Origin: Parazoarcus communis
Lineage (GTDB): Bacteria > Pseudomonadota > Gammaproteobacteria > Burkholderiales > Rhodocyclaceae
DNA length: 64,000 nt
Assembly: GCF_003111665.1 (NCBI RefSeq)
Contig: NZ_CP022188.1
Coordinates: forward strand, 372,001 to 436,000
Reading direction: 5' to 3'
The notes below the pieces were generated by a model. The model had not been told where the DNA came from, searched no databases, and was given only the letters and a program-made list of their open reading frames with translations. Positions within the stretch are counted from its first letter, which is position 1. Each line of letters starts with the position of its first letter. A program made the position numbers and the translations under genes. This document shows positions 26,533-34,917 of the stretch, one piece after another.

Positions 26533-28046
26533 GTGCCCGCATCACGCCCCAGACACCCGCCTTGCAAGCATTGCGCATGCGACTGCATGCCCAGCATCAA
26601 CCCGTCGTCTTGATGCGTACCGATTGCCATGTCTGCCGTGCCGAAGGGCTGGCACCGCGGTCACAGGTACTGATCATTGCCGGCGACCGCACTGTGCAAG
26701 CGCTACTGTACCAAATCGACAGCGATCTGCTCAAAACCGGACAGATCGCTCTGTCCGAGGCCGCCTGGGATGCCCTGGACATTCATGAGGGCGATCTTGT
26801 GCAGGTTCGGCATCCTCCGCTGCTCGAATCGTTGTCGGCCGTGCGTGCGCGAATTCACGGCCACCGACTGCAAACGACGGAGTTGCAGGCGATCGTCCGT
26901 GATGTGGTCGATGGTCGCTATACCGATGTCGCACTTTCGGCCTTCCTGACCGCAACGGCGGTACTGCCTCTGGATATGCAAGAGACCATCCATCTCACCC
27001 GTGCGATGGTCGATGTCGGGGATCACCTGCAATGGCAGGCTCCGATTGTTGTGGACAAGCATTGCGTGGGCGGATTACCGGGAAATCGCACCACGCCGTT
27101 GGTGGTTGCCATCGCCGCAGCCAATGGATTGGTGATGCCCAAGACCTCATCACGCGCCATCACCTCTCCCGCTGGCACCGCGGACACCATGGAAACGCTG
27201 GCTCCTGTAGACCTGGACCTGGATACGCTCAGAAAGGTCGTGGAGAAAGAGGGTGGATGCGTGGCGTGGGGCGGCGCGATGCACCTCAGCCCCGCGGACG
27301 ACATCTTCGTGCGTATTGAGCGTGAACTGGATATCGACACGCAAGGACAACTGATTGCCTCGGTGTTATCCAAGAAGATTGCAGCAGGGGCGACCCACAT
27401 CGTGATCGATATTCCGGTTGGGCCAACCGCAAAAGTCCGCAGCCGGGAAACTGCCGAGCATCTTGCGCATCACCTTTCGGAAGTCGCCGCGTCATTTGGC
27501 CTTGTATTGCGTTGCCTGTTTACAGACGGGAATCAGCCTGTCGGCAGAGGTATCGGCCCGGCGTTGGAGGCGCGCGACGTGTTGGCCGTATTGCGCAACG
27601 AGGCGGATGCGCCGCAAGACCTATGTGACCGCGTGGCGTTGGTGGCGGGCGCGGTGCTTGAGCTTGGCGGCGTCGCCAAAGAAGGGGAGGGACTTCGGTT
27701 GGCTCATGAGACGATCAGCAGTGGCCGCGCGTGGGAAAAATTTCAGAGAATCTGCGCGGCTCAGGGGGGATTTCGTGAGCCGCCCCAAGCTCTCTATGTC
27801 GAACCGCTTTTGGCAACCACTTCAGGCCGAGCAGTACACATCGACAACCGTAAGCTTTCTCGTTTAGCCAAATTGGCCGGTGCGCCTGAGAGTCCAGCCG
27901 CAGGGATTCAATTGCAGGTGCGCTTAGGTGACGAGATAACACGCGGACAACCATTGATGTTTTTGCATGCGCAAACCTCTGGAGAGATGGCCTATGCACT
28001 CGCATACGTACAAGGCATTGGGGACATTGTAAAGATTGAACCTTAG
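26529..28046 (+). CDS. AMP phosphorylase / thymidine phosphorylase-like enzyme (archaeal DeoA type)
   Basis: 505 residues from the GTG that overlaps the RNase stop (SD AGGAG, 26516-26520). An N-terminal ~85-residue domain absent from ordinary E. coli DeoA precedes the pyrimidine-phosphorylase core (DKHCVGGLPGNRTTPL, KTSSRAITSPAGTADTME, KIAAGATHIVIDIPVG). This length and architecture match archaeal AMP phosphorylase, which turns AMP plus phosphate into adenine and ribose 1,5-bisphosphate. Bacterial members are usually labelled putative thymidine phosphorylase. Last gene of the plus-strand metabolic series. Confidence 0.85.
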   Translation: MSARITPQTPALQALRMRLHAQHQPVVLMRTDCHVCRAEGLAPRSQVLIIAGDRTVQALLYQIDSDLLKTGQIALSEAAWDALDIHEGDLVQVRHPPLLESLSAVRARIHGHRLQTTELQAIVRDVVDGRYTDVALSAFLTATAVLPLDMQETIHLTRAMVDVGDHLQWQAPIVVDKHCVGGLPGNRTTPLVVAIAAANGLVMPKTSSRAITSPAGTADTMETLAPVDLDLDTLRKVVEKEGGCVAWGGAMHLSPADDIFVRIERELDIDTQGQLIASVLSKKIAAGATHIVIDIPVGPTAKVRSRETAEHLAHHLSEVAASFGLVLRCLFTDGNQPVGRGIGPALEARDVLAVLRNEADAPQDLCDRVALVAGAVLELGGVAKEGEGLRLAHETISSGRAWEKFQRICAAQGGFREPPQALYVEPLLATTSGRAVHIDNRKLSRLAKLAGAPESPAAGIQLQVRLGDEITRGQPLMFLHAQTSGEMAYALAYVQGIGDIVKIEP

Positions 28047-28233
28047 CGCCGTGGATAAACAGGGCTCTTGAATGCTCGGTCAAACACAGCCCGGCCTCTC
28101 GTTTGGAAAAGTTGAACGCCTACATCTCATGCTCAAGAACATATGAAAAAACATCGCTTAAAAGAAGTTTTCAACCTGCATCGCGTGGAGCAAACAGAAG
28201 GAGGTCGTCAGCGCCTGAATAGGAACATTGCTC
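28047..28233. other. Gap between phosphorylase and LysR genes
   Basis: 187 bp, more AT-rich than the genes around it. No terminator with a T-run, tRNA or convincing promoter was recognised. It probably holds the LysR gene's own promoter. Confidence 0.4.
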
Positions 28234-29124
28234 ATGGAACTGCGGCACCTGCGTTGCTTTATCGTTTTGGCCGAAGAACTTCATTTCACACGGGCGGCTG
28301 AGCGTCTTCACATTGAGCAACCTCCTCTGTCCCGCGCCATCAAGGAGCTTGAGGACGAGTTAGGCGCTGTGCTCTTCGACCGGGACCGCCGGGGCACCCG
28401 ACTGACCGCTGCGGGTGCCGTGTTCCTGCAGGACACTCGCCGGCTATTCACCGTCCTGGAGCAGGCCCGCGAGAACGTCAAGGCTGTCGCGGCGGGCTTG
28501 CGAGGCAGCCTGCGCATCGCCGTATCCGACGGCGCGCTCGATCCCCGGCTGTCGGCGTTTCTAGCCCGTTGCCGTGCCGAAGAACCCGAGATCGAGATAC
28601 GGATGTCCGAAGTGCCTTTGGCCGAGCAGTTGCGCGGCCTGCGCTCGGGCGACTTCTGCATCGGATTCGCTCATACCGCCGACGTCGGTGATGGCATCGT
28701 CGCCGAACCTATCTGGCAGGACCCGCTGGTGGTCGCCTTGCCAGCCCGGCACGCACTGCTCGTCCACAAGGAGGTTCCACTCCATGAACTCCGGGGGCAT
28801 CCTCTTGTCCTGTGCGATCCCCAGGTGTGCGAAGGCTACTGCCGCGAGTTGGCGCGCCTCCTGCAGACCCAGGAACACAAACTGAATGTCGTTGAGGAGG
28901 TTTCCTCGCTGGACATGATGCTCACCTTGGTCGGTGCCGGCTACGGCGTGGGCTTCATGACGGCGACCAAGATTCCGGTCAGCCAGCGACCGGACGTGGT
29001 GATCCGTCCATTGGCGCTGGATACAGCCGTGATCACCACCTACCTGCTTCGACTCGAAAGCAGCAACTCATCGGCTTCGCTGGTGCGATTTATCGACCGC
29101 CTCCGGGACCCTTCGAGCGACTGA
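28234..29124 (+). CDS. LysR-family transcriptional regulator
   Basis: 296 residues, ATG chosen with AGGAA 8 bp upstream. N-terminal winged helix (MELRHLRCFIVLAEELHFTR, then AAERLHIEQPPLSRAIKELE) and a full periplasmic-binding-protein-like effector domain from residue ~90 (LRIAVSDGALDP onwards). It could control the metabolic series behind it or the island's mobility; nothing decides between these. It converges with the XRE gene, 18 bp away. Confidence 0.92.
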   Translation: MELRHLRCFIVLAEELHFTRAAERLHIEQPPLSRAIKELEDELGAVLFDRDRRGTRLTAAGAVFLQDTRRLFTVLEQARENVKAVAAGLRGSLRIAVSDGALDPRLSAFLARCRAEEPEIEIRMSEVPLAEQLRGLRSGDFCIGFAHTADVGDGIVAEPIWQDPLVVALPARHALLVHKEVPLHELRGHPLVLCDPQVCEGYCRELARLLQTQEHKLNVVEEVSSLDMMLTLVGAGYGVGFMTATKIPVSQRPDVVIRPLALDTAVITTYLLRLESSNSSASLVRFIDRLRDPSSD

Positions 29125-29142
29125 CGCAACGGACCGCACCAC

Positions 29143-29439
29143 TTAAGATTGGGCATCGGCACGAAGATTGCGTTCCGTTGCACTCATCAGCTCTGCCGCA
29201 CTTATGCTGAGGGCAGCGGAGATTTTCAGTATCAATGCGAGCGTGGGCATGTGCTCCCCACGCTCGATCTTGCCCATATGCGAGCGAGCTATACCAGCCA
29301 TGGACGCGAATTCATCCTGAGCGACTCCCTGCGCCAAGCGGGCAGCACGCACCGCTTGGCCGAAGGCCAGTGCCGGCTCGGCTTCATAGGTGGTTGTGCC
29401 AGGGGGGCGGCCCGGTTGAACGCTGCGCTTCTGCATCAC
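29143..29439 (-). CDS. XRE-family helix-turn-helix regulator
   Basis: 98 residues. A Cro/CI-type HTH spans about residues 27-82 (AFGQAVRAARLAQGVAQDEF, then ASMAGIARSHMGKIERGEH). The first 25 residues are basic and unstructured (QKRSVQPGRPPGTTT). Such small XRE proteins commonly repress integrase or excision functions on mobile elements. It is divergent from the orphan LysR effector-domain gene, with two inverted repeats between them that are good operator candidates. Confidence 0.9.
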   Translation of the reverse strand: MMQKRSVQPGRPPGTTTYEAEPALAFGQAVRAARLAQGVAQDEFASMAGIARSHMGKIERGEHMPTLALILKISAALSISAAELMSATERNLRADAQS

Positions 29440-29446
29440 CAGAAGC

Positions 29447-29479
29447 GTCGATCAATCGACCGAATTTAACCACGTTAAA
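29447..29479. promoter_or_regulatory. Two candidate operators in the XRE / LysR-like divergent region
   Basis: Two inverted repeats lie in the 103-bp divergent gap: GTCGAT-CA-ATCGAC (29447-29460) and TTTAAC-CAC-GTTAAA (29465-29479). Both are perfect in their 6-bp arms and lie just upstream of the XRE start, as expected for an autoregulated XRE protein. Binding is not shown. Confidence 0.45.
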
Positions 29480-29542
29480 GATATCTCTTTTGGCTATCAT
29501 GGTGGCTCGCCTTTTTGATCCGATCGCTTTGTGGGGGCTCTC

Positions 29543-30190
29543 ATGCACGACGCCACCAGCCAGTTTTCCTTTTCCAATTTCAGGCTTGCCATAGCGCCTG
29601 GCGTACCGTCATCGCATCTTTCGGCATTGCTTGCGTTGCAGCGTGCGGAAGAGCCGGAAGTCACCATTTCGTTTCATGAGGTCACAGCCGATGATTTGAT
29701 TGCGGGACTTCGGGAAGGCCGCTACGACGCGGGCATGACGCTTGAAGGATCGAGCGATCCGTCGCTGAAAAGCCAACCTCTATGGACCGAGAACATGGCC
29801 GTCGCCATGCCGTTGCGCTTTCCCTTACTTGACCAGGCGAAGCTCACGATCGCCGAACTGTTGGACTACTCCGTCTTTCGCTGGCCTGCAGAGAATTGCC
29901 CTTTGCTGGATCAGCGGCTGCCTTCTCTTCCCGCGGTGAGTCAACAGAACATTCAGCGTGTCTCTTCCTTCGAGATGATCGCGCTATGGGTCGCTGCCGG
30001 CTACGGCGTCGGGGTATCCGCGCAATCGCGCATTGAGCATGCGCAGGGATGGGGCATTCACACACGGCCGCTGTCTGACGGACCCTACGAGATCGTGACC
30101 CACCTGCAGCGGCCCTGCGGACAAGCCGACGTTGTTTCAGAGCGGTTCGAGCGCAGAGCACTGCAGGTCGCCAAGAATGCTCCAACCTAG
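29543..30190 (+). CDS. Orphan LysR-type substrate-binding domain (no DNA-binding domain)
   Basis: 215 residues from the ATG at 29543. It begins directly with the effector-domain strand (FRLAIAPGVPSSHLSALLAL) and continues through a complete LysR ligand fold (DAGMTLEG, ENMAVAMPLRFPLL, MIALWVAAGYGVGVSA). There is no winged helix, and none upstream in any frame, because the XRE gene diverges there. It may sense a ligand and work with the XRE protein, or be a truncated LysR. Similar orphans occur on integrative elements near integrases, from memory. Confidence 0.8.
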   Translation: MHDATSQFSFSNFRLAIAPGVPSSHLSALLALQRAEEPEVTISFHEVTADDLIAGLREGRYDAGMTLEGSSDPSLKSQPLWTENMAVAMPLRFPLLDQAKLTIAELLDYSVFRWPAENCPLLDQRLPSLPAVSQQNIQRVSSFEMIALWVAAGYGVGVSAQSRIEHAQGWGIHTRPLSDGPYEIVTHLQRPCGQADVVSERFERRALQVAKNAPT

Positions 30191-30273
30191 TCGAGTGCCA
30201 ATGTCCTCGTTCTGCGTCTTCAGTTCAAGGTGCTACACGTGCATTAGGCATTCCACTCGCCAAGCAGCAGACA

Positions 30274-31554
30274 TCACTCGCGCTCTATGACACGGAGCAG
30301 CGCCGTTCTACGCTTCGACATGGGGCCAAACGCCTTCGTGACCCCTTCAACGGGTTTCCCTGCCTGCAATGAGTCAAGGATGTCAGCCCAGTCCTGCATG
30401 ATTACCTTGCGGGACTCCACAAACTTCGTGTGATCGTAGGGCGCGCGCGATGAGTCCTTGCTCTTTTTGGAATGAGCGAGTTGAAGATCGACCCGCTTCT
30501 CCGGATATCCCAACAGTCCAAGGATCGTCGTTGCGGTCGAGCGGAAGCCATGGGACGAAAACCGTCCGCCATAACCCATGCGCTTGAGTGCTTGATTGAG
30601 CGTCGTTGCCGACATCACTTGTCCCGGCTTTCTGTAGCTCGGGAACAATACTTTGCCGCCGCCAGTTAGAGCATGTAGTTCCCTAAGAGCGGCCACCGCC
30701 TGCCGTGACAGGGGAACCAGATGGGGGCGTCGCATCTTCATGCGCTCGGACGGAATCGACCACATGGCGTTGTCCAGGTCGAACTCTTCCCAGGAGGCCT
30801 TGCGCAGTTCTACGGTGCGCACGTAGGTCAAAGCCATCAGCTTGAGGGCGAGGACTGTCGTCTGGTAACCCCCTTCGTTGTCCACACGATTGAGAAAGTC
30901 CGGGATCTCTGCCCATGTCAACGGAGGGTTGTGGCGGACCTGAGGGCGCTTGACCAGTCCCTTGAGCAAGGCGGCAGGATCGTATTCGCAGAGACCTTGG
31001 GCAGCCGCATAACTGAAGATTTGCCCACACCACTGGCGGATGAGGATCGCCACAGTCTTCGCGCCACGAGCCGCCACATCCTTGATGATGGGGCGCAGAT
31101 GTGGAGCCCTGATGCTGCTGATCGGCAACTTGCCAATCCGGGGGAAAACATCCTTCTCAAGGTAGCTGGTGACCTGGTTGGTGTAGTACTCGCTCCAGTG
31201 AGCATTGCTGACGATCCACTCCCGAGCAACGGTCTCGAACGTGCGTTCGTATGTGTCGGCCTGGAGGGCGATCGCCGCCTTTTTCTCCACGATGGGGTCG
31301 AGGCCCTTCTTGACCAACGCCTTTGCCCGGTCCCGTTCCGCACGGGCTGCCTCCAGCGTGACCTTTGGGTACACCCCGATTGAGTACACCTGTTCAGCGC
31401 CGCCCAGCCGGTAGCGGTACCACCAGAGCTTGGAGCCGTTGGGCTGAACGCGCAAAAAGAGGCTGCCTCCGTCCCGGAGTTGGTACACCTTGGGCCTGGG
31501 CTGCGCCGTTTCCACTTTGCGCGCCGAGAGAAGATTGAGTGCTGTGAGTGCCAT
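30274..31554 (-). CDS. Tyrosine-type site-specific integrase (DUF4102/P4-like)
   Basis: 426 residues. Start chosen at ATG 31554 behind GGAGG; an in-frame upstream ATG lacks one. The N-terminal arm-binding DUF4102 domain (YQLRDGGSLFLRVQPNGSK) is followed by a core-binding region and the catalytic domain with Arg (YVRTVELRKASWEEF), HGFR (His/Arg), the LQLAHSK box and Tyr in APYDH. It would integrate and excise the island. It points away from the trpG junction 150 bp behind it, the usual layout for an integrase next to its att site. Confidence 0.93.
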   Translation of the reverse strand: MALTALNLLSARKVETAQPRPKVYQLRDGGSLFLRVQPNGSKLWWYRYRLGGAEQVYSIGVYPKVTLEAARAERDRAKALVKKGLDPIVEKKAAIALQADTYERTFETVAREWIVSNAHWSEYYTNQVTSYLEKDVFPRIGKLPISSIRAPHLRPIIKDVAARGAKTVAILIRQWCGQIFSYAAAQGLCEYDPAALLKGLVKRPQVRHNPPLTWAEIPDFLNRVDNEGGYQTTVLALKLMALTYVRTVELRKASWEEFDLDNAMWSIPSERMKMRRPHLVPLSRQAVAALRELHALTGGGKVLFPSYRKPGQVMSATTLNQALKRMGYGGRFSSHGFRSTATTILGLLGYPEKRVDLQLAHSKKSKDSSRAPYDHTKFVESRKVIMQDWADILDSLQAGKPVEGVTKAFGPMSKRRTALLRVIERE

Positions 31555-31707
31555 GTGTATAACGCCTCCAGTTTGGCCCGTTACACACTCCATTACACAC
31601 ATGAGCACTGGATTTGTCCAGCTTTCAGAATCGCTCGATGGACGATCAACCCTTTAAAAACATAGACTTAGAGTTGTTCCATGGAGGTTGATAGACGCCA
31701 GTAGACC
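31555..31707. other. Island terminus between integrase and trpG junction
   Basis: About 150 bp of AT-richer sequence between the integrase start and the broken trpG codons. It should hold the integrase promoter and arm-type binding sites. No tRNA gene and no further part of trpG were found in it. Confidence 0.5.
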
Positions 31708-31737
31708 TCAATCGTAGTTATCGATCATCAGCAGCAT
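31708..31737 (-). pseudogene. trpG: trpG 5' fragment, cut by island integration (att junction)
   Basis: Fourteen bases after the trpE stop, an ATG begins MLLMIDNYD and is followed by TGA. These nine residues are the normal N-terminus of anthranilate synthase component II, whose next residues are usually SFTYNLV. After the GAT codon and one T, the sequence no longer matches trpG. trpG normally follows trpE in this operon, and the integrase lies 170 bp away, so the island has inserted here. The rest of trpG should lie beyond the island's left end, outside the window. It may be expressed from a start codon supplied by the duplicated att core. Confidence 0.88.
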
Positions 31738-31751
31738 GTCAGTCGTCCTTG

Positions 31752-33224
31752 TCAGCCTTGAGTATCCAGGCCGCCTTCGGCCATCTCTGCCGCCCGCAGC
31801 ATCGCACGGGCCTTGCTGTGGGTTTCCTGCCATTCGGCTTCGGGGTCGGAATCGGCAACGATGCCCGCACCCGCCTGCACGTGAATCTGCCCATCCTTGA
31901 TCACCGCAGTGCGGATCGCGATTGCCAGATCCATGTCGCCATGGAAACCGACGTAACCCACAGCGCCGGCGTAGATGCCACGCTTGACCGGCTCGAGCTC
32001 GTCGATGATTTCCATCGCCCTCACCTTCGGAGCCCCGGACACCGTCCCGGCGGGGAAGGTTGCACGCAGCACGGCCAGCGCGTTGAGCCCTTCCTTGAGT
32101 TTGCTCTCGACGTTCGACACGATGTGCATCACGTGCGAATAGCGTTCGACGTTGAATTGCTCGGTCACCCGCACGGTACCGGTTTCCGACACCCGACCCG
32201 CGTCATTGCGGCCCAGGTCGAGCAGCTGCAGATGCTCTGCGCACTCCTTCTCGTCCGACAGCAGATCCTTTTCCAGCGCCAGATCCTCTGCCACGGTAGC
32301 GCCGCGCCTGCGCGTGCCGGCGATCGGCCGAACGGTGACGTTTTCATCCTCGAGCCGAACCAGGATTTCGGGCGAAGACCCGACAACATGGAAATCCTCG
32401 AGGTTGAAATAGAACATGTAGGGCGAGGGGTTCAGCGAACGGATTGCCCGGTACAGCGCCATCGGGTGTGCGGCAAACGGCTTGCTCATGCGCTGCGACA
32501 ACACCACCTGCATGATGTCGCCGTCGACGATGTACTGTTTGGCTCTGCGCACCGCGTCCTTGAACGCATCCTCACCGAAACTTGACTCTGCCGGGGCCGA
32601 GGCCGCACGGGTTTCGGTCGGGATCTGCACCGGCGCACGCAGCCGGCCAAGCAGATCCTGCAGGCGCTTTTGCGCACGCTTGTATGCACCGGGCACCTCG
32701 GGCTCGGCATACACCACGAGGGTGAGCTTGCCAGTGAGGTTGTCGACGATCGCAATTTCTTCCGACAGCAGAAGCAGGATGTCCGGCGTACCGAGCGTGT
32801 CCTTCTTCTCCGTTTTCGACAGTTTGGGCTCAATGTAGCGCACGGTGTCATAACCGAAACAGCCGACCAGGCCACCGGCAAACCGCGGCAGATGCTCACG
32901 CGGCGGCACCTTGATGCGGTTCATGAACTCGGCAACGAAATTGAGCGGATCACCGTAATCGCGTCTCTCGACGAGACGGTTTCCGGTCAGCAGCAAGGCC
33001 GAGCGACCGTAGACCTCGATACGCGTCGGCGACGACAGACCGATGAAGGAGTAGCGCCCAAAACGCTCACCGCCCTGCACCGACTCCAGCAGGTAGGTGT
33101 AGGACTCGTTGGCGAGCTTCAGGTAGATCGACAGCGGGGTGTCGAGATCGGCAAAGGTTTCGAGCGTAACCGGAATGCGGTTATAGCCCTCGGAGGCCAG
33201 GGCGTTGAATTCTTGTTCGAGCAT
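31752..33224 (-). CDS. trpE: Anthranilate synthase component I
   Basis: 490 residues, start at the ATG with GGAG 6 nt upstream. TrpE hallmarks include the N-terminal regulatory part ([18 protein letters not shown], with the LLES element of the Trp feedback site) and the chorismate-binding core ([34 protein letters not shown]). It makes anthranilate from chorismate with the TrpG glutaminase. Backbone gene: preceded by rpe-gph and a Trp-rich leader, and followed by trpG, which here is cut after nine codons. Confidence 0.97.
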   Translation of the reverse strand: MLEQEFNALASEGYNRIPVTLETFADLDTPLSIYLKLANESYTYLLESVQGGERFGRYSFIGLSSPTRIEVYGRSALLLTGNRLVERRDYGDPLNFVAEFMNRIKVPPREHLPRFAGGLVGCFGYDTVRYIEPKLSKTEKKDTLGTPDILLLLSEEIAIVDNLTGKLTLVVYAEPEVPGAYKRAQKRLQDLLGRLRAPVQIPTETRAASAPAESSFGEDAFKDAVRRAKQYIVDGDIMQVVLSQRMSKPFAAHPMALYRAIRSLNPSPYMFYFNLEDFHVVGSSPEILVRLEDENVTVRPIAGTRRRGATVAEDLALEKDLLSDEKECAEHLQLLDLGRNDAGRVSETGTVRVTEQFNVERYSHVMHIVSNVESKLKEGLNALAVLRATFPAGTVSGAPKVRAMEIIDELEPVKRGIYAGAVGYVGFHGDMDLAIAIRTAVIKDGQIHVQAGAGIVADSDPEAEWQETHSKARAMLRAAEMAEGGLDTQG

Positions 33225-33279
33225 GGGAGCTCCACTTGGAACGGTTTTTATTCGGACGGGCACTGCAGGCGGGCGGCGG

Positions 33280-33344
33280 GCTTTCCCCTGTCGGGGCAAG
33301 CGGCGACCCGCAAAGGGTTCGCGTTATTTGTGGCCCACAGGCCA
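33280..33344 (-). promoter_or_regulatory. Hairpins of the trpE leader (attenuator-like)
   Basis: Read on the minus strand, three stems follow each other. TGGCC-TGTG-GGCCA (33331-33344) overlaps a Trp codon. GCGA/TCGC with CCC/GGG (33303-33322) lies just after the leader stop. A GC-rich stem with CCCC-GACA-GGGG flanked by GCTT/AAGC spans 33280-33301. Together they could form alternative structures that depend on ribosome stalling at the Trp codons. The last stem lacks a U-tract. Confidence 0.5.
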
Positions 33345-33470
33345 ACGCCAGCCGGTCCGCCACGAAGGCTGGAGGCTGAGAGCAAAGGCCGGAGCGGAGG
33401 GCGAAACCCTGTTTGCGTGCGTCACGATTCGATCTGTAGTGGAGATGACTGACGGGGCGAAGAGATTCAT
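33324..33470 (-). CDS. trpL: Candidate trp leader peptide with clustered Trp codons
   Basis: A short frame upstream of trpE ends in WRTGWRWPVGHK, with three TGG codons in seven (33360-33362, 33348-33350, 33342-33344), exactly where a Trp-sensing leader peptide belongs. It can start at ATG 33470, which overlaps the gph stop (48 residues), or at GTG 33425 (33 residues). Its stop codon abuts a hairpin. No poly-U terminator follows, so the mechanism (attenuation, Rho-dependent, or translational) is open. Confidence 0.6.
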   Translation of the reverse strand: MNLFAPSVISTTDRIVTHANRVSPSAPAFALSLQPSWRTGWRWPVGHK

Positions 33471-34144
33471 GAGCGGTCGATGTGATCCAGCACATGAATT
33501 GCGTTCGATAGTAGCCCATCGCATTCGATACTGTCCACCGGCATGCCTTCGCTATATCCATAGGTCACCAGCAGCACCGGCATCCCTGCGCCACGGGCAG
33601 CGAGCGCATCGTTCTGCGAGTCACCGATCATCAAGGCCTCCGCCGCCTCGACCTGCAGCAACTCGCAGGCATGATGCAGCACTGCGGGGTCGGGCTTCTT
33701 CACCGGCAGCGTGTCGCCGCTCACGACCACGTCGAAGTACGCACTGAGCCCCATGCGTTCGAGCAGCGGCAGAGTGAAGTCACCCGCCTTGTTGGTCACG
33801 ACGGCAAGCTTGAACCGGCTCGCGCGCAAGGCATCCAGCACCTCGGTGACACCGGGGTAGATGCGCGTCGTGCGCCCATTGACCAGCGCATAGTGCTGCC
33901 GGAATACGGAGATGGCCGTCTCGATCTCCGCCTCGGTCGCCTGCGCATCCTCGGTCATGCAGCGACGCACGAGATTGGGCAGTCCCTTGCCGACAAAGCT
34001 GTGGATCTCGTCCTGGCTCCGCGCCGGCCGGGAGAGTTCGGCCAGCATGAGGTTGGCCGCCTCGGCAAGATCGCCAATGGTGTCGAGCAAGGTGCCATCA
34101 AGATCAAACAGCACCGCCCGGGGCGAAAATCTCGGGCCGCTCAT
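33467..34144 (-). CDS. gph: Phosphoglycolate phosphatase
   Basis: 225 residues. HAD-superfamily hydrolase with motif [12 protein letters not shown], motif II VVTNKAG, and the motif III/IV region [12 protein letters not shown] with [12 protein letters not shown]. It dephosphorylates 2-phosphoglycolate. The start overlaps the rpe stop (ATGA) and the stop overlaps a potential leader-peptide start before trpE, so rpe-gph-trpE is one unit, as in other betaproteobacteria. Confidence 0.93.
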   Translation of the reverse strand: MSGPRFSPRAVLFDLDGTLLDTIGDLAEAANLMLAELSRPARSQDEIHSFVGKGLPNLVRRCMTEDAQATEAEIETAISVFRQHYALVNGRTTRIYPGVTEVLDALRASRFKLAVVTNKAGDFTLPLLERMGLSAYFDVVVSGDTLPVKKPDPAVLHHACELLQVEAAEALMIGDSQNDALAARGAGMPVLLVTYGYSEGMPVDSIECDGLLSNAIHVLDHIDRS

Positions 34145-34836
34145 GCGGCCACCGTCGCCAGTTCCGCGCGCAGGCTGCCGATGATCGAGTCGTAGCGATG
34201 GGCATCGGCGTCCTTGCCTGCGCCGAATACCGCAGAACCGGCGACAAAGGTATCTGCACCCGCGCGAGCGATCTCGGCGATGTTGTCGGTTTTCACGCCA
34301 CCGTCGATCTCGAGCAGGATGTGGCGTCCCGTCTCGGCCTCATAGGCATCAAGTCGCGCACGCGCCGCACGCAGCTTGTTGAGCGTTTCGGGGATGAACT
34401 TCTGCCCGCCGAAGCCCGGGTTGACGCTCATCAGCAACACGACGTCGATCTTGTCCATGACATGATCGAGGTAGTGCAGCGGCGTGGCTGGATTGAACAC
34501 CAACCCGGCCTGACAGCCCGAGTCACGAATCAGGCCCAGGCTGCGGTCGATGTGCTCGGAGGCCTCGGGGTGAAAGGTGATGATGTTGGCGCCGGCCTTG
34601 GCAAAGTCCGGAATGATCCGGTCGACCGGCCGCACCATCAGGTGCACGTCGATCGGCGCCGTGGTCACCGGCCTGATCGCCTCACACACCAGCGGACCAA
34701 TGGTGAGGTTGGGCACGTAATGGTTGTCCATCACGTCGAAATGAATCCAGTCGGCGCCGGCAGCAACCACATTGTTCACTTCCTCGCCCAGTTTGGCGAA
34801 GTTGGCGGACAGCAGACTGGGGGCGATGCGGAACAT
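34141..34836 (-). CDS. rpe: Ribulose-phosphate 3-epimerase
   Basis: 231 residues, start at the ATG with GGAG upstream. TIM-barrel epimerase motifs: [33 protein letters not shown] (metal-binding His/Asp), [15 protein letters not shown], and [11 protein letters not shown]. Interconverts ribulose 5-phosphate and xylulose 5-phosphate. First gene of the rpe-gph-trpE operon. It also could supply xylulose 5-phosphate to the island's phosphoketolase. Confidence 0.96.
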   Translation of the reverse strand: MFRIAPSLLSANFAKLGEEVNNVVAAGADWIHFDVMDNHYVPNLTIGPLVCEAIRPVTTAPIDVHLMVRPVDRIIPDFAKAGANIITFHPEASEHIDRSLGLIRDSGCQAGLVFNPATPLHYLDHVMDKIDVVLLMSVNPGFGGQKFIPETLNKLRAARARLDAYEAETGRHILLEIDGGVKTDNIAEIARAGADTFVAGSAVFGAGKDADAHRYDSIIGSLRAELATVAA

Positions 34837-34917
34837 TGGCGGACTCCGGAAAGGGATCGAAGCCCGGATTCTAACCGGCGCCGGCATGATCGTGCCGGCG
34901 CCGTCGGTCGGAAACGG

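Larger units (their letters stand above)
1..31708. mobile_element. Integrated genomic island, right part (integrase end in window)
   Basis: Everything left of the trpG break at about 31,708 is read as one island. A tyrosine integrase lies next to the junction, the neighbouring backbone gene trpG is broken, and the cargo (PHB metabolism, phosphoketolase, export, stress genes) is unrelated to the trp region. The left end and the second attachment site are outside the window, so whether the first few kilobases belong to the same element is inferred. No conjugation or replication genes are visible here, so it could be an ICE whose transfer genes lie further left or a simpler integrase-borne island. 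Confidence 0.75.

Noticed and set aside
31609..31751. tRNA gene as island attachment site
   Set aside because: No cloverleaf or T-loop motif was found near the integrase; the broken trpG start explains the junction.
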